Positions 56,908-64,000 of a DNA stretch of 64,000 nucleotides are shown here, in pieces. The DNA is from Akkermansia massiliensis (GTDB lineage Bacteria; Verrucomicrobiota; Verrucomicrobiia; Verrucomicrobiales; Akkermansiaceae), in assembly GCF_018847375.1 (NCBI RefSeq), contig NZ_CP072036.1, positions 806,001 through 870,000 on the forward strand. Reading direction: 5' to 3'. The translations under genes and the position numbers were made by a program. The first letter of the stretch is position 1. Each line of letters opens with the position of its first letter. The notes below the pieces were generated by a model that searched no databases, was not told the DNA's origin, and worked only from the letters and a program-made list of their open reading frames with translations.

Positions 56908-58218
56908 ATGCAGCTCAACAACCTCAACATCGCCGTCCTGGGAGCGGGAAGAAGCGGACGCGCCGCGGCGCGCCTCGCCATGAAGCATGGCGCCCGGGTG
57001 CGCGTGTTTGACGCCTCCGCCTCCGTCGGCGGCTGGCCGGAAGACATTCCGCTGCACGCCGCCGCCACGGAGGAAGACGGGCGGGCCTTCCGTGCGGACC
57101 TGGTGGTCATCTCCCCCGGCATTGAGACGGACAGCCCCTTTGTCAGGGCCTTCGGGAGGGAAGGCGTGGAAACCATCGGTGAAATGGAGCTGGCCTGCCG
57201 CTTCTACCATGGCCGCATCATCGCCATCACCGGCACCAACGGAAAAACCACCACCACGTCCCTGGTGGAAAAAATCCTGCTTCGCGCCGGAAAGGCGGCC
57301 GTCGCCTGCGGCAATTACGGCGTCCCGATGGCGGAAATCCTGCTCCGGGATTCCGTGCCGGACGTGCTGGCGCTGGAGGTCAGTTCCTTCCAGCTGGAAA
57401 CCATCCGTGACTTCCACCCGGACGTGGCCGTATGGCTCAACTTTGCGCCGGACCACATGGACCGCTACAAGTCCGTGGAGGATTACTACCACGCCAAGCT
57501 GCACATTTTCGACAACCAGACGGAAGAAGACCTGGCCGTCGTGCGCGCCGGGGAAAGGCTCCCGCACCTGAAAGCCCCCGTCCGCACCTTCAGTTCGGAA
57601 GATCCGGCGGCGGACCTTTATTACCGGGAACCGCAGGTCATGGAGGGAGACAAGCCCCTGCTGAACCTGGCGGATACCACCCTAAACCAGCGCCACAACG
57701 CGGAAAACGCCATGGCCGCCGTGCTAGCCTGCCGCCACCTGGGCATTCCCGCGGAAACGGCTGCGGAAGTATTGAAGGAGTTCACTCCCCCCGGCCACCG
57801 CTGCGAGACCGTCCGCACGCTGGACGGCGTGCTGTGGCTGAACGATTCCAAGGCCACGAACCTGCACGCGCTGGAAGCAGCGCTGAAATCCCAGAATTCC
57901 CCGGTCATCCTGATTGCCGGAGGCAAGGACAAGGGACTGGATTACCTGCCCCTGCGGCACATGCTAAAGGAAAAGGTGCGCTCCTGCGTGGTATTCGGCC
58001 AGATTGCGGACCAGCTCCAGGACGCCTTTTCCCCCGTGGTTCCCACGGAAAAAGCAGCGGACGTGGCGGACTGCGTGGCCAAGGCCCGCGCCCGCGCCAG
58101 GACGGGAGACACCGTCCTGTTCTCCCCCGGCACCTCCTCCTTTGACATGTTCACCGGCTACGTCCAGCGCGGCCAGGCCTTCCGGGACGCGGTGAACGCC
58201 CTCTCCCCCCTTTCCTGA
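56908..58218 (+). CDS. murD: UDP-MurNAc-L-alanine:D-glutamate ligase MurD
   Basis: 436 aa from the ATG at 56908. The Rossmann-like N-terminus IAVLGAGRSGRAAARLAMKHG is followed by VVISPGIETDSPFV, ATP loop IAITGTNGKTTTTSLVEK, NYGVPM and LALEVSSFQLE, then RHNAENAMAA and NDSKATNLHALEAAL, all standard MurD. It adds D-Glu, the second residue of the stem peptide. Eleven bases separate it from mraY; a LysM protein gene follows 23 bases later. Confidence 0.97.
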   Translation: MQLNNLNIAVLGAGRSGRAAARLAMKHGARVRVFDASASVGGWPEDIPLHAAATEEDGRAFRADLVVISPGIETDSPFVRAFGREGVETIGEMELACRFYHGRIIAITGTNGKTTTTSLVEKILLRAGKAAVACGNYGVPMAEILLRDSVPDVLALEVSSFQLETIRDFHPDVAVWLNFAPDHMDRYKSVEDYYHAKLHIFDNQTEEDLAVVRAGERLPHLKAPVRTFSSEDPAADLYYREPQVMEGDKPLLNLADTTLNQRHNAENAMAAVLACRHLGIPAETAAEVLKEFTPPGHRCETVRTLDGVLWLNDSKATNLHALEAALKSQNSPVILIAGGKDKGLDYLPLRHMLKEKVRSCVVFGQIADQLQDAFSPVVPTEKAADVADCVAKARARARTGDTVLFSPGTSSFDMFTGYVQRGQAFRDAVNALSPLS

Positions 58219-58241
58219 CAACCCACCAGAAACCCACCATC

Positions 58242-59042
58242 ATGAAAACGACCAAGACCCCCGATCACAATCCGACCGGACGCACCCGTCCGAAACGCAA
58301 AATGGGCACCGTGCTCCGTGCCAAGCTCAGCAGATACCGCGCACGCGTCTCCGAATTTGAAGATGACGCTCCCAGCAGCACCGTCGTGCGCTGGCTCGTC
58401 GTCCTCCTTCTTCTCCATCTTCTTGTTATCGGCGGCGTCTATGTCCGCAGCACCTGGTTCAGGAATACGACGGAGACCGTGGAAATGGCAACCGCCCTTC
58501 CCGCGCCGCCCACCGTTTCCCAGACGCCCGTTCCTGCGGCTCCCCCGGCGGTTCTGCCCCAGGCTCCCCAGGCCGCTCCCGCAGCTCCGGTCACCATCAC
58601 GCAGCCGGAACAGGTGGTGGACGCGCGCCCGAACAGGCGGCCGGCTCCCGCCGTGCAGGAACACATTCCGGACGCCGCTCCGGTGGCAGGTCCTGCGCGC
58701 CACATCGTGCGCACGGGGGATACGTGGGAACGGGTCGCCCGTGACAACCAGGTGGCCGTCAATGACCTGAAAGCCGTCAATCCCAGGGTGCAGCGCCTTG
58801 TCAGCGGAAGCACGCTCGTCATTCCGGCACGCCCCGGCGACAAGATGGCGCCGGAAAAAACCGCCGCCGCGGAAACGGAACCGGACGGCGTGGCGCATAT
58901 CGTGAAGAAGGGTGAAACCCTCTCCGTAATCGCCCGCAAGTACAAGATGAACTGGCGCTCCCTCCAGAAATTCAACAAGATGAACGACCGGGACGTAGCA
59001 CGCCTCAAGATCGGTCAAAAGATCATGATTCCCAAGAAGTAA
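58242..59042 (+). CDS. Membrane-anchored double-LysM protein in dcw cluster
   Basis: 266 aa. A basic cytoplasmic segment (~1-45, TRPKRKMGTVLRAKLSRYRAR) precedes one transmembrane helix (VVRWLVVLLLLHLLVIGGVYV, ~47-67). A Pro/Ala-rich linker follows, then two LysM domains: RHIVRTGDTWERVARDN...VSGSTLVIP (~150-195) and AHIVKKGETLSVIARKY...LKIGQKIMIP (~220-264). LysM binds the glycan strands of peptidoglycan, here on the outer face of the inner membrane. It sits between murD and ftsW in the same transcriptional direction with short gaps, so a role in septal wall synthesis or in positioning it is likely but unproven. It is not FtsQ (no POTRA/FtsQ pattern). Confidence 0.9.
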   Translation: MKTTKTPDHNPTGRTRPKRKMGTVLRAKLSRYRARVSEFEDDAPSSTVVRWLVVLLLLHLLVIGGVYVRSTWFRNTTETVEMATALPAPPTVSQTPVPAAPPAVLPQAPQAAPAAPVTITQPEQVVDARPNRRPAPAVQEHIPDAAPVAGPARHIVRTGDTWERVARDNQVAVNDLKAVNPRVQRLVSGSTLVIPARPGDKMAPEKTAAAETEPDGVAHIVKKGETLSVIARKYKMNWRSLQKFNKMNDRDVARLKIGQKIMIPKK

Positions 59043-59069
59043 GTTCTTTCTCTTCCCGCCCCTGCCGCC

Positions 59070-60212
59070 ATGTCTTCCAAAGTCTGCATGATTCTGGTCT
59101 GGTTTTTCGTCATCTGCCTTCTGGTCGTGGGCCTGGTGATGGTATCCAGCACGGCGGCCTGGGCGGAAGAAACCAAGCACCCGTACGAGCCCCTGTTCAA
59201 GCAGACCGCCTTTGCCTGCGCGGGGCTGGTGGGGGCCATGATCCTCTCCCGGATAGATTACCGGATATGGAGGAAGTATATCTGGTGGATTCTGGGGTTC
59301 GCCTGCTTCCTGCTGGTGCTGTGCTACGTGCCGGGCATCGGGAAGGAGATCAACGGGGAACGCCGCTGGATCACCATCGGCATGCAGTTCCAGCCCAGTG
59401 AATGCGCCAAGCTCTGCATGATGATGGCGCTGGCCAACTGGCTGGCCCTGTACCGGGACCGCACTACCTCCTTCTGGTGGGGGTTCGTGATGCCCGGCGT
59501 CATCTTCGGCATTCCGCTGGCGCTGATTCTTTTTGAAAAGGACATGGGCACCTCCGTAGCGCTGGCCCTGGCCGCGTTCTGCGTGATGTTCGTGGCCGGC
59601 ACGCGCAAGATTTACCTGGGCGGCGCCCTAGCGCTCGCCGGAGCGGCCCTGTACGTTCTGGTGCAGAGCAACGCCAACCGCCTGGAACGCTTCCTGGCCT
59701 GGAAGGACCTGGACGCCCACCGCCTGGGCGCGGGGCTCCAACAGTACCGCGCCTCCATCGCCCTGTCCCGCGGCGGCCTGGACGGGGTGGGCCTGGGCAA
59801 CAGCGCGGAAAAGCACGGCACGCTTCCCTTCGCCCATACGGACTTCATCTTCGCCCCGCTTGGGGAGGAGTTCGGCTTTTACGGAACCATGTTCGTCCTG
59901 CTCTGCTATTTCCTGATGACCTATGCGGGCATCGGCGTAGCCATGCAGTGCCGGGACGCCTACGGCCGGTTCCTGGCCGTGGGGATCGTCGCCATCATCT
60001 TCTGCCCCGCCATCCTGAACATTGCCGTGGTGACCAACGCCGTGCCCAACTCCGGGCTGCCGCTGCCCTTCATCAGCTTCGGGGGCACCAACCTGGTCTT
60101 CACGCTGGCCGCCCTGGGCATGCTCACCAGCATTCAGAGATTTTCCACCGGTGCACAGCCCAACTGTGAAATCACCCGCAAAGACGAACGCTCCATTGAC
60201 GTAAGATTATGA
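59070..60212 (+). CDS. ftsW: Lipid II polymerase FtsW (SEDS family)
   Basis: 380 aa with about ten transmembrane helices. SEDS signatures: MVSSTAAWAEE near the N-terminus, GKEINGERRWITIGMQFQPSECAKL, a long loop with NANRLERFLAWKD and QQYRASIALSRGGLDGVGLG, then FIFAPLGEEFGF and NAVPNSGLPLPFISFGGTNLVF. FtsW polymerises lipid II at the septum together with the class B PBP FtsI, encoded upstream. Its stop overlaps the murG start by 4 bases (ATGA). Confidence 0.97.
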   Translation: MSSKVCMILVWFFVICLLVVGLVMVSSTAAWAEETKHPYEPLFKQTAFACAGLVGAMILSRIDYRIWRKYIWWILGFACFLLVLCYVPGIGKEINGERRWITIGMQFQPSECAKLCMMMALANWLALYRDRTTSFWWGFVMPGVIFGIPLALILFEKDMGTSVALALAAFCVMFVAGTRKIYLGGALALAGAALYVLVQSNANRLERFLAWKDLDAHRLGAGLQQYRASIALSRGGLDGVGLGNSAEKHGTLPFAHTDFIFAPLGEEFGFYGTMFVLLCYFLMTYAGIGVAMQCRDAYGRFLAVGIVAIIFCPAILNIAVVTNAVPNSGLPLPFISFGGTNLVFTLAALGMLTSIQRFSTGAQPNCEITRKDERSIDVRL

Positions 60213-61333
60213 CTGAACCCTCTCCCTCGCGTCCCACCCTGAACATCGTGATTGCCTGCGGCGGCACGGGGGGGCACCTTTTCCCCGGCATAGCCGTAGC
60301 CCAGGAACTTAAAAAGCGCGGCCACAACGTCACCCTCCTCATTTCCCAGAAGAAGGTGGATGCGCAGGCCAGCAAGAATTACGGCGATCTCAATTTCCGC
60401 ACCATTGAGGCCATCGCGATGCCCAAAATCCCGTCCATGTCCCTGCTGGGCTTCGGGCTCAGGCTGTACAAAGCCATCCGTTTCAGCCGCAGCCTTCTGG
60501 ACGAGGTGAATGCGGACGTCGTCATCGGCATGGGCGGCTTTACTTCCTTCCCCCCCGTTTACGCCGCCCACCGCAAGGGCATCCGCACCTACGTGCACGA
60601 TTCCAACGCCCTGCCCGGAAAGGCCAACCGCATGACCGCCAAATGCTGCACGAACGTGCTGCTGGGCATTGAGGAAGCCAGGCATTACTTCAACCCCGCC
60701 AAATGCATTGTCACCGGCACCCCGGTGCGCCAGGAAATGGTGGCCAGGAAGGACAGGAATGAATCCAGGGCGGAGCTCCACCTGCCCCGGGACCGCCGCG
60801 TGGCCCTGGTGATGGGCGGCTCCCAGGGCGCCAGGAACCTGAATTCACTGGTCATTGAAGCAGCACGGCAATGCGCGGACTTGTGCGATTTTCTCATCAT
60901 CACGGGCTCTGCTGACTTCGCGCGCGTCAGCCAGCTGACGGCGGACATGCCCCATGTGCACGTCATTGAATTCTGTTCCGCCATGGCGACTGCGTACGCC
61001 GCGGCGGACGTGGTCATTTCCCGCTCCGGGGCGTCCAGCCTGACGGAGCTGGCCCACATGGGGAAGGCCGCCCTGCTGGTTCCCTACCCCTTCGCCGCGG
61101 ACGACCACCAGGCGCACAACGCGCGCGTCTTCGCGGCCCATGGCGCGGCGCGCATGATGCGTGAAAACACCCTTACGCCGGACGATATTGCGGCTTTTCT
61201 GAATGAAGTCTTCAAGGATTCCTCCCTGCTGGCCTCCATGAATGAATGTGCTTTACGTCTGGATACGCCTGATGCAGTATCCCGCATCGCCAATGTCATT
61301 GAAAACACGGACCATGCAGCCATCCATGATTGA
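60209..61333 (+). CDS. murG: Lipid I N-acetylglucosaminyltransferase MurG
   Basis: 374 aa. A GT-B enzyme that adds GlcNAc to lipid I to make lipid II at the cytoplasmic face. The signature GGTGGHLFPGIAVAQEL is at the N-terminus. VHDSNALPGKANRMTAK, VMGGSQGARNLN and ISRSGASSLTELAHMGKAALLVPYPFAADDHQ form the donor site. It overlaps ftsW by 4 bases and murC by 20 bases, showing strong translational coupling. Confidence 0.97.
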   Translation: MTEPSPSRPTLNIVIACGGTGGHLFPGIAVAQELKKRGHNVTLLISQKKVDAQASKNYGDLNFRTIEAIAMPKIPSMSLLGFGLRLYKAIRFSRSLLDEVNADVVIGMGGFTSFPPVYAAHRKGIRTYVHDSNALPGKANRMTAKCCTNVLLGIEEARHYFNPAKCIVTGTPVRQEMVARKDRNESRAELHLPRDRRVALVMGGSQGARNLNSLVIEAARQCADLCDFLIITGSADFARVSQLTADMPHVHVIEFCSAMATAYAAADVVISRSGASSLTELAHMGKAALLVPYPFAADDHQAHNARVFAAHGAARMMRENTLTPDDIAAFLNEVFKDSSLLASMNECALRLDTPDAVSRIANVIENTDHAAIHD

Positions 61334-63623
61334 GACTTTACGCAAACGCCTGATGGACAGGGAACATCCGGCACGTCTCCACCTCATCGGGGTGGCCGGG
61401 TCCGGCATGTCCGGCCTGGCGCTCATGCTGATGGAAATGGGGCACCGGGTGAGCGGCTGCGACCGGGTGACCAGCACGGAAACCGAACGGCTACAGAGCC
61501 TGGGACTTTCTTTTTCCTGCCCGCATTCAGCGGACGCCGTCTCCGACGCGGAAATCGTCATTTATTCCAGCGCCATCCGGGAGGACAATCCGGCCCTTTC
61601 CGCCGCGCGCAAACTGAACATTCCCTGCATGCGCCGCGCGGAATGCCTGGCGGCCATCCTGAACGGGAAGAAGGGCGTCGTGGTCTCCGGCACGCATGGC
61701 AAAACCACCACCTCGGCCCTCTGCGCTCACCTGATGCGGGAAGGCCGCATGCGCCCGTGCCACTATGTAGGGGCGGAAATCCCCGTGCTGGGCACCAACG
61801 CCCACTGGAACGAGGACAGCGAATACCTGGTGGCGGAAGGGGACGAGAGCGACGGCACGCTGGTGAACTACATCCCGGAGCATAGCATCGTCCTCAACAT
61901 TGAGCCGGAACACCTGGACCATTACAAGGACCTGGATGAAATCAAGGCCGTGTTTGACCAGCTTTGCTCCCAGACGCGGGGCATGATCATTTACTGCCGC
62001 GCCCATGCCGGCGCAGCGGACGTATGCGCCGGCTATCCCAATTCCGTTTCCTACGGCTGGTCTGGTGCGGATTACACCGCCACGGACATCCTGGAACGCC
62101 GCGGCCGCACTCTGTTCACCGTCCTGAAAGGGGAAGAGGAACTGGGCCGCGTGGAGCTGGGCATTCCCGGACGCCACAACGTGCTGAATTCCCTGGCGGC
62201 CATTGCGCTGGCAACGGAACTGGGCGTGGACTTCCCGGCGATAACGCGCGGCCTGGCTTCCTTTGCCGGGGCCAAGCGCCGCTTTGAGACCAAATACCTT
62301 TCCCCCACCATCCGGATTGTGGACGATTACGGCCACCATCCCACGGAGATAGCCGCCACGCTCCAGACCGCCCGCTCCCTCCAGCCGAACCGCCTGGTGG
62401 TTTACTTCCAGCCGCACCGCTACACGCGCACCCAGATGCTGGCGGACGACTTCGGCAAGGTGCTCCAGGCGGCGGACCTCGTCTTTGTGGCGGACGTTTA
62501 CCCCGCCAGCGAACTGCCCATTGAAGGAGTGAGCGGCCAGACCATCATCGACGCCATGCACAGGCACGGCCCGGTGGAAACCCATTACCTTCCCGACCTG
62601 GGCACGGCCCACCACGCCATCGGCAACGCGCTGAAACCCGGAGACCTGTTCCTGACGCTGGGGGCCGGAAACGTCCACGAATGCGGCATGCGCATCGCGC
62701 GCGACCTGGCTCTGCTGGAGGATCTGGAACGCACCGCGGGCGAATCCCTGGAAGGCAAGCTGTACGAACCCATGTCACGCCACACCACCATGAGGGTGGG
62801 AGGCTGCGCCCAGTACTGGCTGGAGCCCTCCACCTTCTCCGGCATGCAGACGGCCGTCAATTATTGCAGGGACAGGAACATTCCCGTGCACGTCATTGGC
62901 CGCGGCTCCAACATCATCGTCAGGGACGGCGGCCTGCGCGGCGCCGTCATCCACCCCTCCGGAGGCGAATTCGACGTCCTGGAAATTCAGGGGAACCGCC
63001 TTTCCGCCGGCGCGGGAGTGCGGCTGAAAAAGCTGGTTTCCACCGCCGTCCAGAACGGCCTGGGCGGCTTGGAATGGATGGACGGCATTCCAGGCAATGT
63101 GGGAGGAAGCCTCCGCATGAACGCCGGGGCCATGGGCATGGACATGATTAAAAACCTCGTCTCCGTCGTCTGCCTGGATGAAGACGGGGAAATCCGCAGT
63201 CACACAAAGGAGGAACTGAACGCCCAGTACCGTTCCATTCCGGACCTGGCCCATAATTTTGTTCTTCAGGCCGTGTTTGAGACGCAGCCCGCTTCCCCCC
63301 AGGAAATGGAGCAGCGCCTGGAAGAAGCCCGCGCCAAGCGCAAGCTTACCCAGCCCGTAGGAGCCAGCGCAGGCTGCATCTTCAAGAACCCGGAGGAAAT
63401 CCCGGCGGGCAGGCTCATTGACGAGCTGGGCCTGAAAAACGCCTGCGTGGGAGATGCCTGCGTGTCAGACGTGCACGCCAATTTCATCATCAACCGCGGC
63501 CATGCCAGGGCGCGGGACATCACCATCCTGATTGACATGATCCGGAAGGAAGCCATGGAAAACCGCGGCATTGACCTGAAATCGGAAGCTCAGGTCATCG
63601 GAGACCGGGAACCCCAGTTTTAA
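61314..63623 (+). CDS. murC-murB: MurC-MurB fusion: UDP-MurNAc:L-alanine ligase / UDP-GlcNAc-enolpyruvate reductase
   Basis: 769 aa from the ATG at 61314 (ATG at 61326 also possible). Residues ~1-465 are MurC: LIGVAGSGMSGLALML, VVSGTHGKTTTSALCAHL, AEGDESDGTLVNY, IVDDYGHHPTEIAATL. Residues ~480-769 are MurB: MSRHTTMRVGGCAQYW, IGRGSNIIVRDGGLRGAVI, GGLEWMDGIPGNVGG, catalytic-type YRSIPD and SAGCIFKNPEEIPAGRLIDELG. In MurB's proton-donor position a Cys (GCIFKNP) stands where E. coli has Ser. The two steps are adjacent in UDP-MurNAc-Ala synthesis, so the fusion couples making UDP-MurNAc to adding L-Ala. No stop or frameshift is seen at the join. Confidence 0.96.
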   Translation: MQPSMIETLRKRLMDREHPARLHLIGVAGSGMSGLALMLMEMGHRVSGCDRVTSTETERLQSLGLSFSCPHSADAVSDAEIVIYSSAIREDNPALSAARKLNIPCMRRAECLAAILNGKKGVVVSGTHGKTTTSALCAHLMREGRMRPCHYVGAEIPVLGTNAHWNEDSEYLVAEGDESDGTLVNYIPEHSIVLNIEPEHLDHYKDLDEIKAVFDQLCSQTRGMIIYCRAHAGAADVCAGYPNSVSYGWSGADYTATDILERRGRTLFTVLKGEEELGRVELGIPGRHNVLNSLAAIALATELGVDFPAITRGLASFAGAKRRFETKYLSPTIRIVDDYGHHPTEIAATLQTARSLQPNRLVVYFQPHRYTRTQMLADDFGKVLQAADLVFVADVYPASELPIEGVSGQTIIDAMHRHGPVETHYLPDLGTAHHAIGNALKPGDLFLTLGAGNVHECGMRIARDLALLEDLERTAGESLEGKLYEPMSRHTTMRVGGCAQYWLEPSTFSGMQTAVNYCRDRNIPVHVIGRGSNIIVRDGGLRGAVIHPSGGEFDVLEIQGNRLSAGAGVRLKKLVSTAVQNGLGGLEWMDGIPGNVGGSLRMNAGAMGMDMIKNLVSVVCLDEDGEIRSHTKEELNAQYRSIPDLAHNFVLQAVFETQPASPQEMEQRLEEARAKRKLTQPVGASAGCIFKNPEEIPAGRLIDELGLKNACVGDACVSDVHANFIINRGHARARDITILIDMIRKEAMENRGIDLKSEAQVIGDREPQF

Positions 63624-63646
63624 CCCATTCATTATTTTATTTCAAC

Positions 63647-64000
63647 ATGAGCACTCTCAAGCGCGACCTCAAGATTGCCCTTCTCCTTGGCGGCCCCGGA
63701 GCGGAACGGGAAGTATCCCTCGTCTCCGGAAAGTCCGTTTACGGCGCCCTGCGCCAGGCCGGGTTTACCGACGTAACGGAGGTGGACGTACATGGTCCGG
63801 ACTTCCGGCTGCCGGAAGGCACGGAACTGGCCTACAACATCATTCACGGCACCTTCGGCGAGGACGGGGCCCTTCAAGCCATTCTGGAGGAACGCGGCGT
63901 TCCGTATACGGGAGCCGGTTCCCGTTCCAGCGCCCTGTGCTTTGACAAGTCCGAATCCAAGAAGGTATTTCTGGAAGCCGGGGTTCCCACCCCCCGCGCG
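63647..64000 (+). CDS. ddl: D-alanine--D-alanine ligase, N-terminal part (cut by window end)
   Basis: 118 codons from the ATG at 63647, running off the window. KIALLLGGPGAEREVSLVSGKSV is the Ddl N-terminal strand and YNIIHGTFGEDGALQAILEERGVPYTGAGSRSSALCFDK is the conserved GxxGEDG and PYTG region. Ddl makes D-Ala-D-Ala for MurF. It follows murC-murB by 23 bases in the dcw operon. The rest, including the ATP-grasp active site, lies outside. Confidence 0.93.
   Translation, partial: MSTLKRDLKIALLLGGPGAEREVSLVSGKSVYGALRQAGFTDVTEVDVHGPDFRLPEGTELAYNIIHGTFGEDGALQAILEERGVPYTGAGSRSSALCFDKSESKKVFLEAGVPTPRA

Overview
The window reads as a chromosomal segment of an Akkermansia-type bacterium (Verrucomicrobiota, mucin-degrading gut commensal). 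This is inferred from content: an M60-family secreted mucinase whose HExxH sits at residues 325-329, a secreted sialidase, a sialate O-acetylesterase and a GH20 hexosaminidase, all beside a complete Gram-negative meso-DAP peptidoglycan/division cluster. Most of the DNA is GC-rich. A block at about 18.3-22.2 kb is strikingly AT-rich and looks horizontally acquired.

Layout. 0-11 kb: housekeeping and regulatory genes (Sel1/ankyrin secreted protein, DNA-deoxyinosine glycosylase-like protein, a secreted papain/NlpC-like protein, carB, PP2C phosphatase, a small tail-anchored protein, a methyltransferase, nadE, a sugE/gdx-like exporter). 11-18.3 kb: mucin-foraging genes (sialidase, sialate O-acetylesterase, M60 mucinase), a DUF2254 membrane protein and the wreck of an IS481-like transposase just upstream of the mucinase. 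18.7-22.2 kb: an AT-rich island downstream of a tRNA-Ser(GGA) gene. It carries a tightly packed leftward operon: D12-class adenine methyltransferase (broken by two homopolymer frameshifts), a four-helix membrane protein, a DGQHR/DndB-like protein and a TIR-domain protein. This is the best candidate here for an undescribed defence system. 22.7-27.8 kb: GH20, ruvB, fabH and a cysJ-like reductase. 27.9-40.6 kb: a loose surface-polysaccharide region (three GT2, one GT8, two GT4 glycosyltransferases, a flippase, a hexapeptide acyltransferase, one large unknown protein), with two intergenic palindromic elements. 40.6-48.2 kb: miaA, two secreted unknowns, mnmA-mnmE, HNH protein, TRIC-like channel, WalJ-like hydrolase. 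48.3-64 kb: the dcw cluster mraZ-rsmH-ftsL-ftsI-murE-murF-mraY-murD-lysM protein-ftsW-murG-murC/murB-ddl (ddl cut by the window end).

How the genes work together. Sialidase, O-acetylesterase, M60 protease and hexosaminidase would jointly strip and cut O-glycosylated mucins outside the cytoplasm. The dcw cluster builds UDP-MurNAc-pentapeptide, lipid I/II and the septal wall in near-textbook order. It has three notable variations: rsmH carries an N-terminal HUH/Y1-transposase-like domain, murC is fused to murB, and a membrane-anchored LysM protein sits between murD and ftsW.
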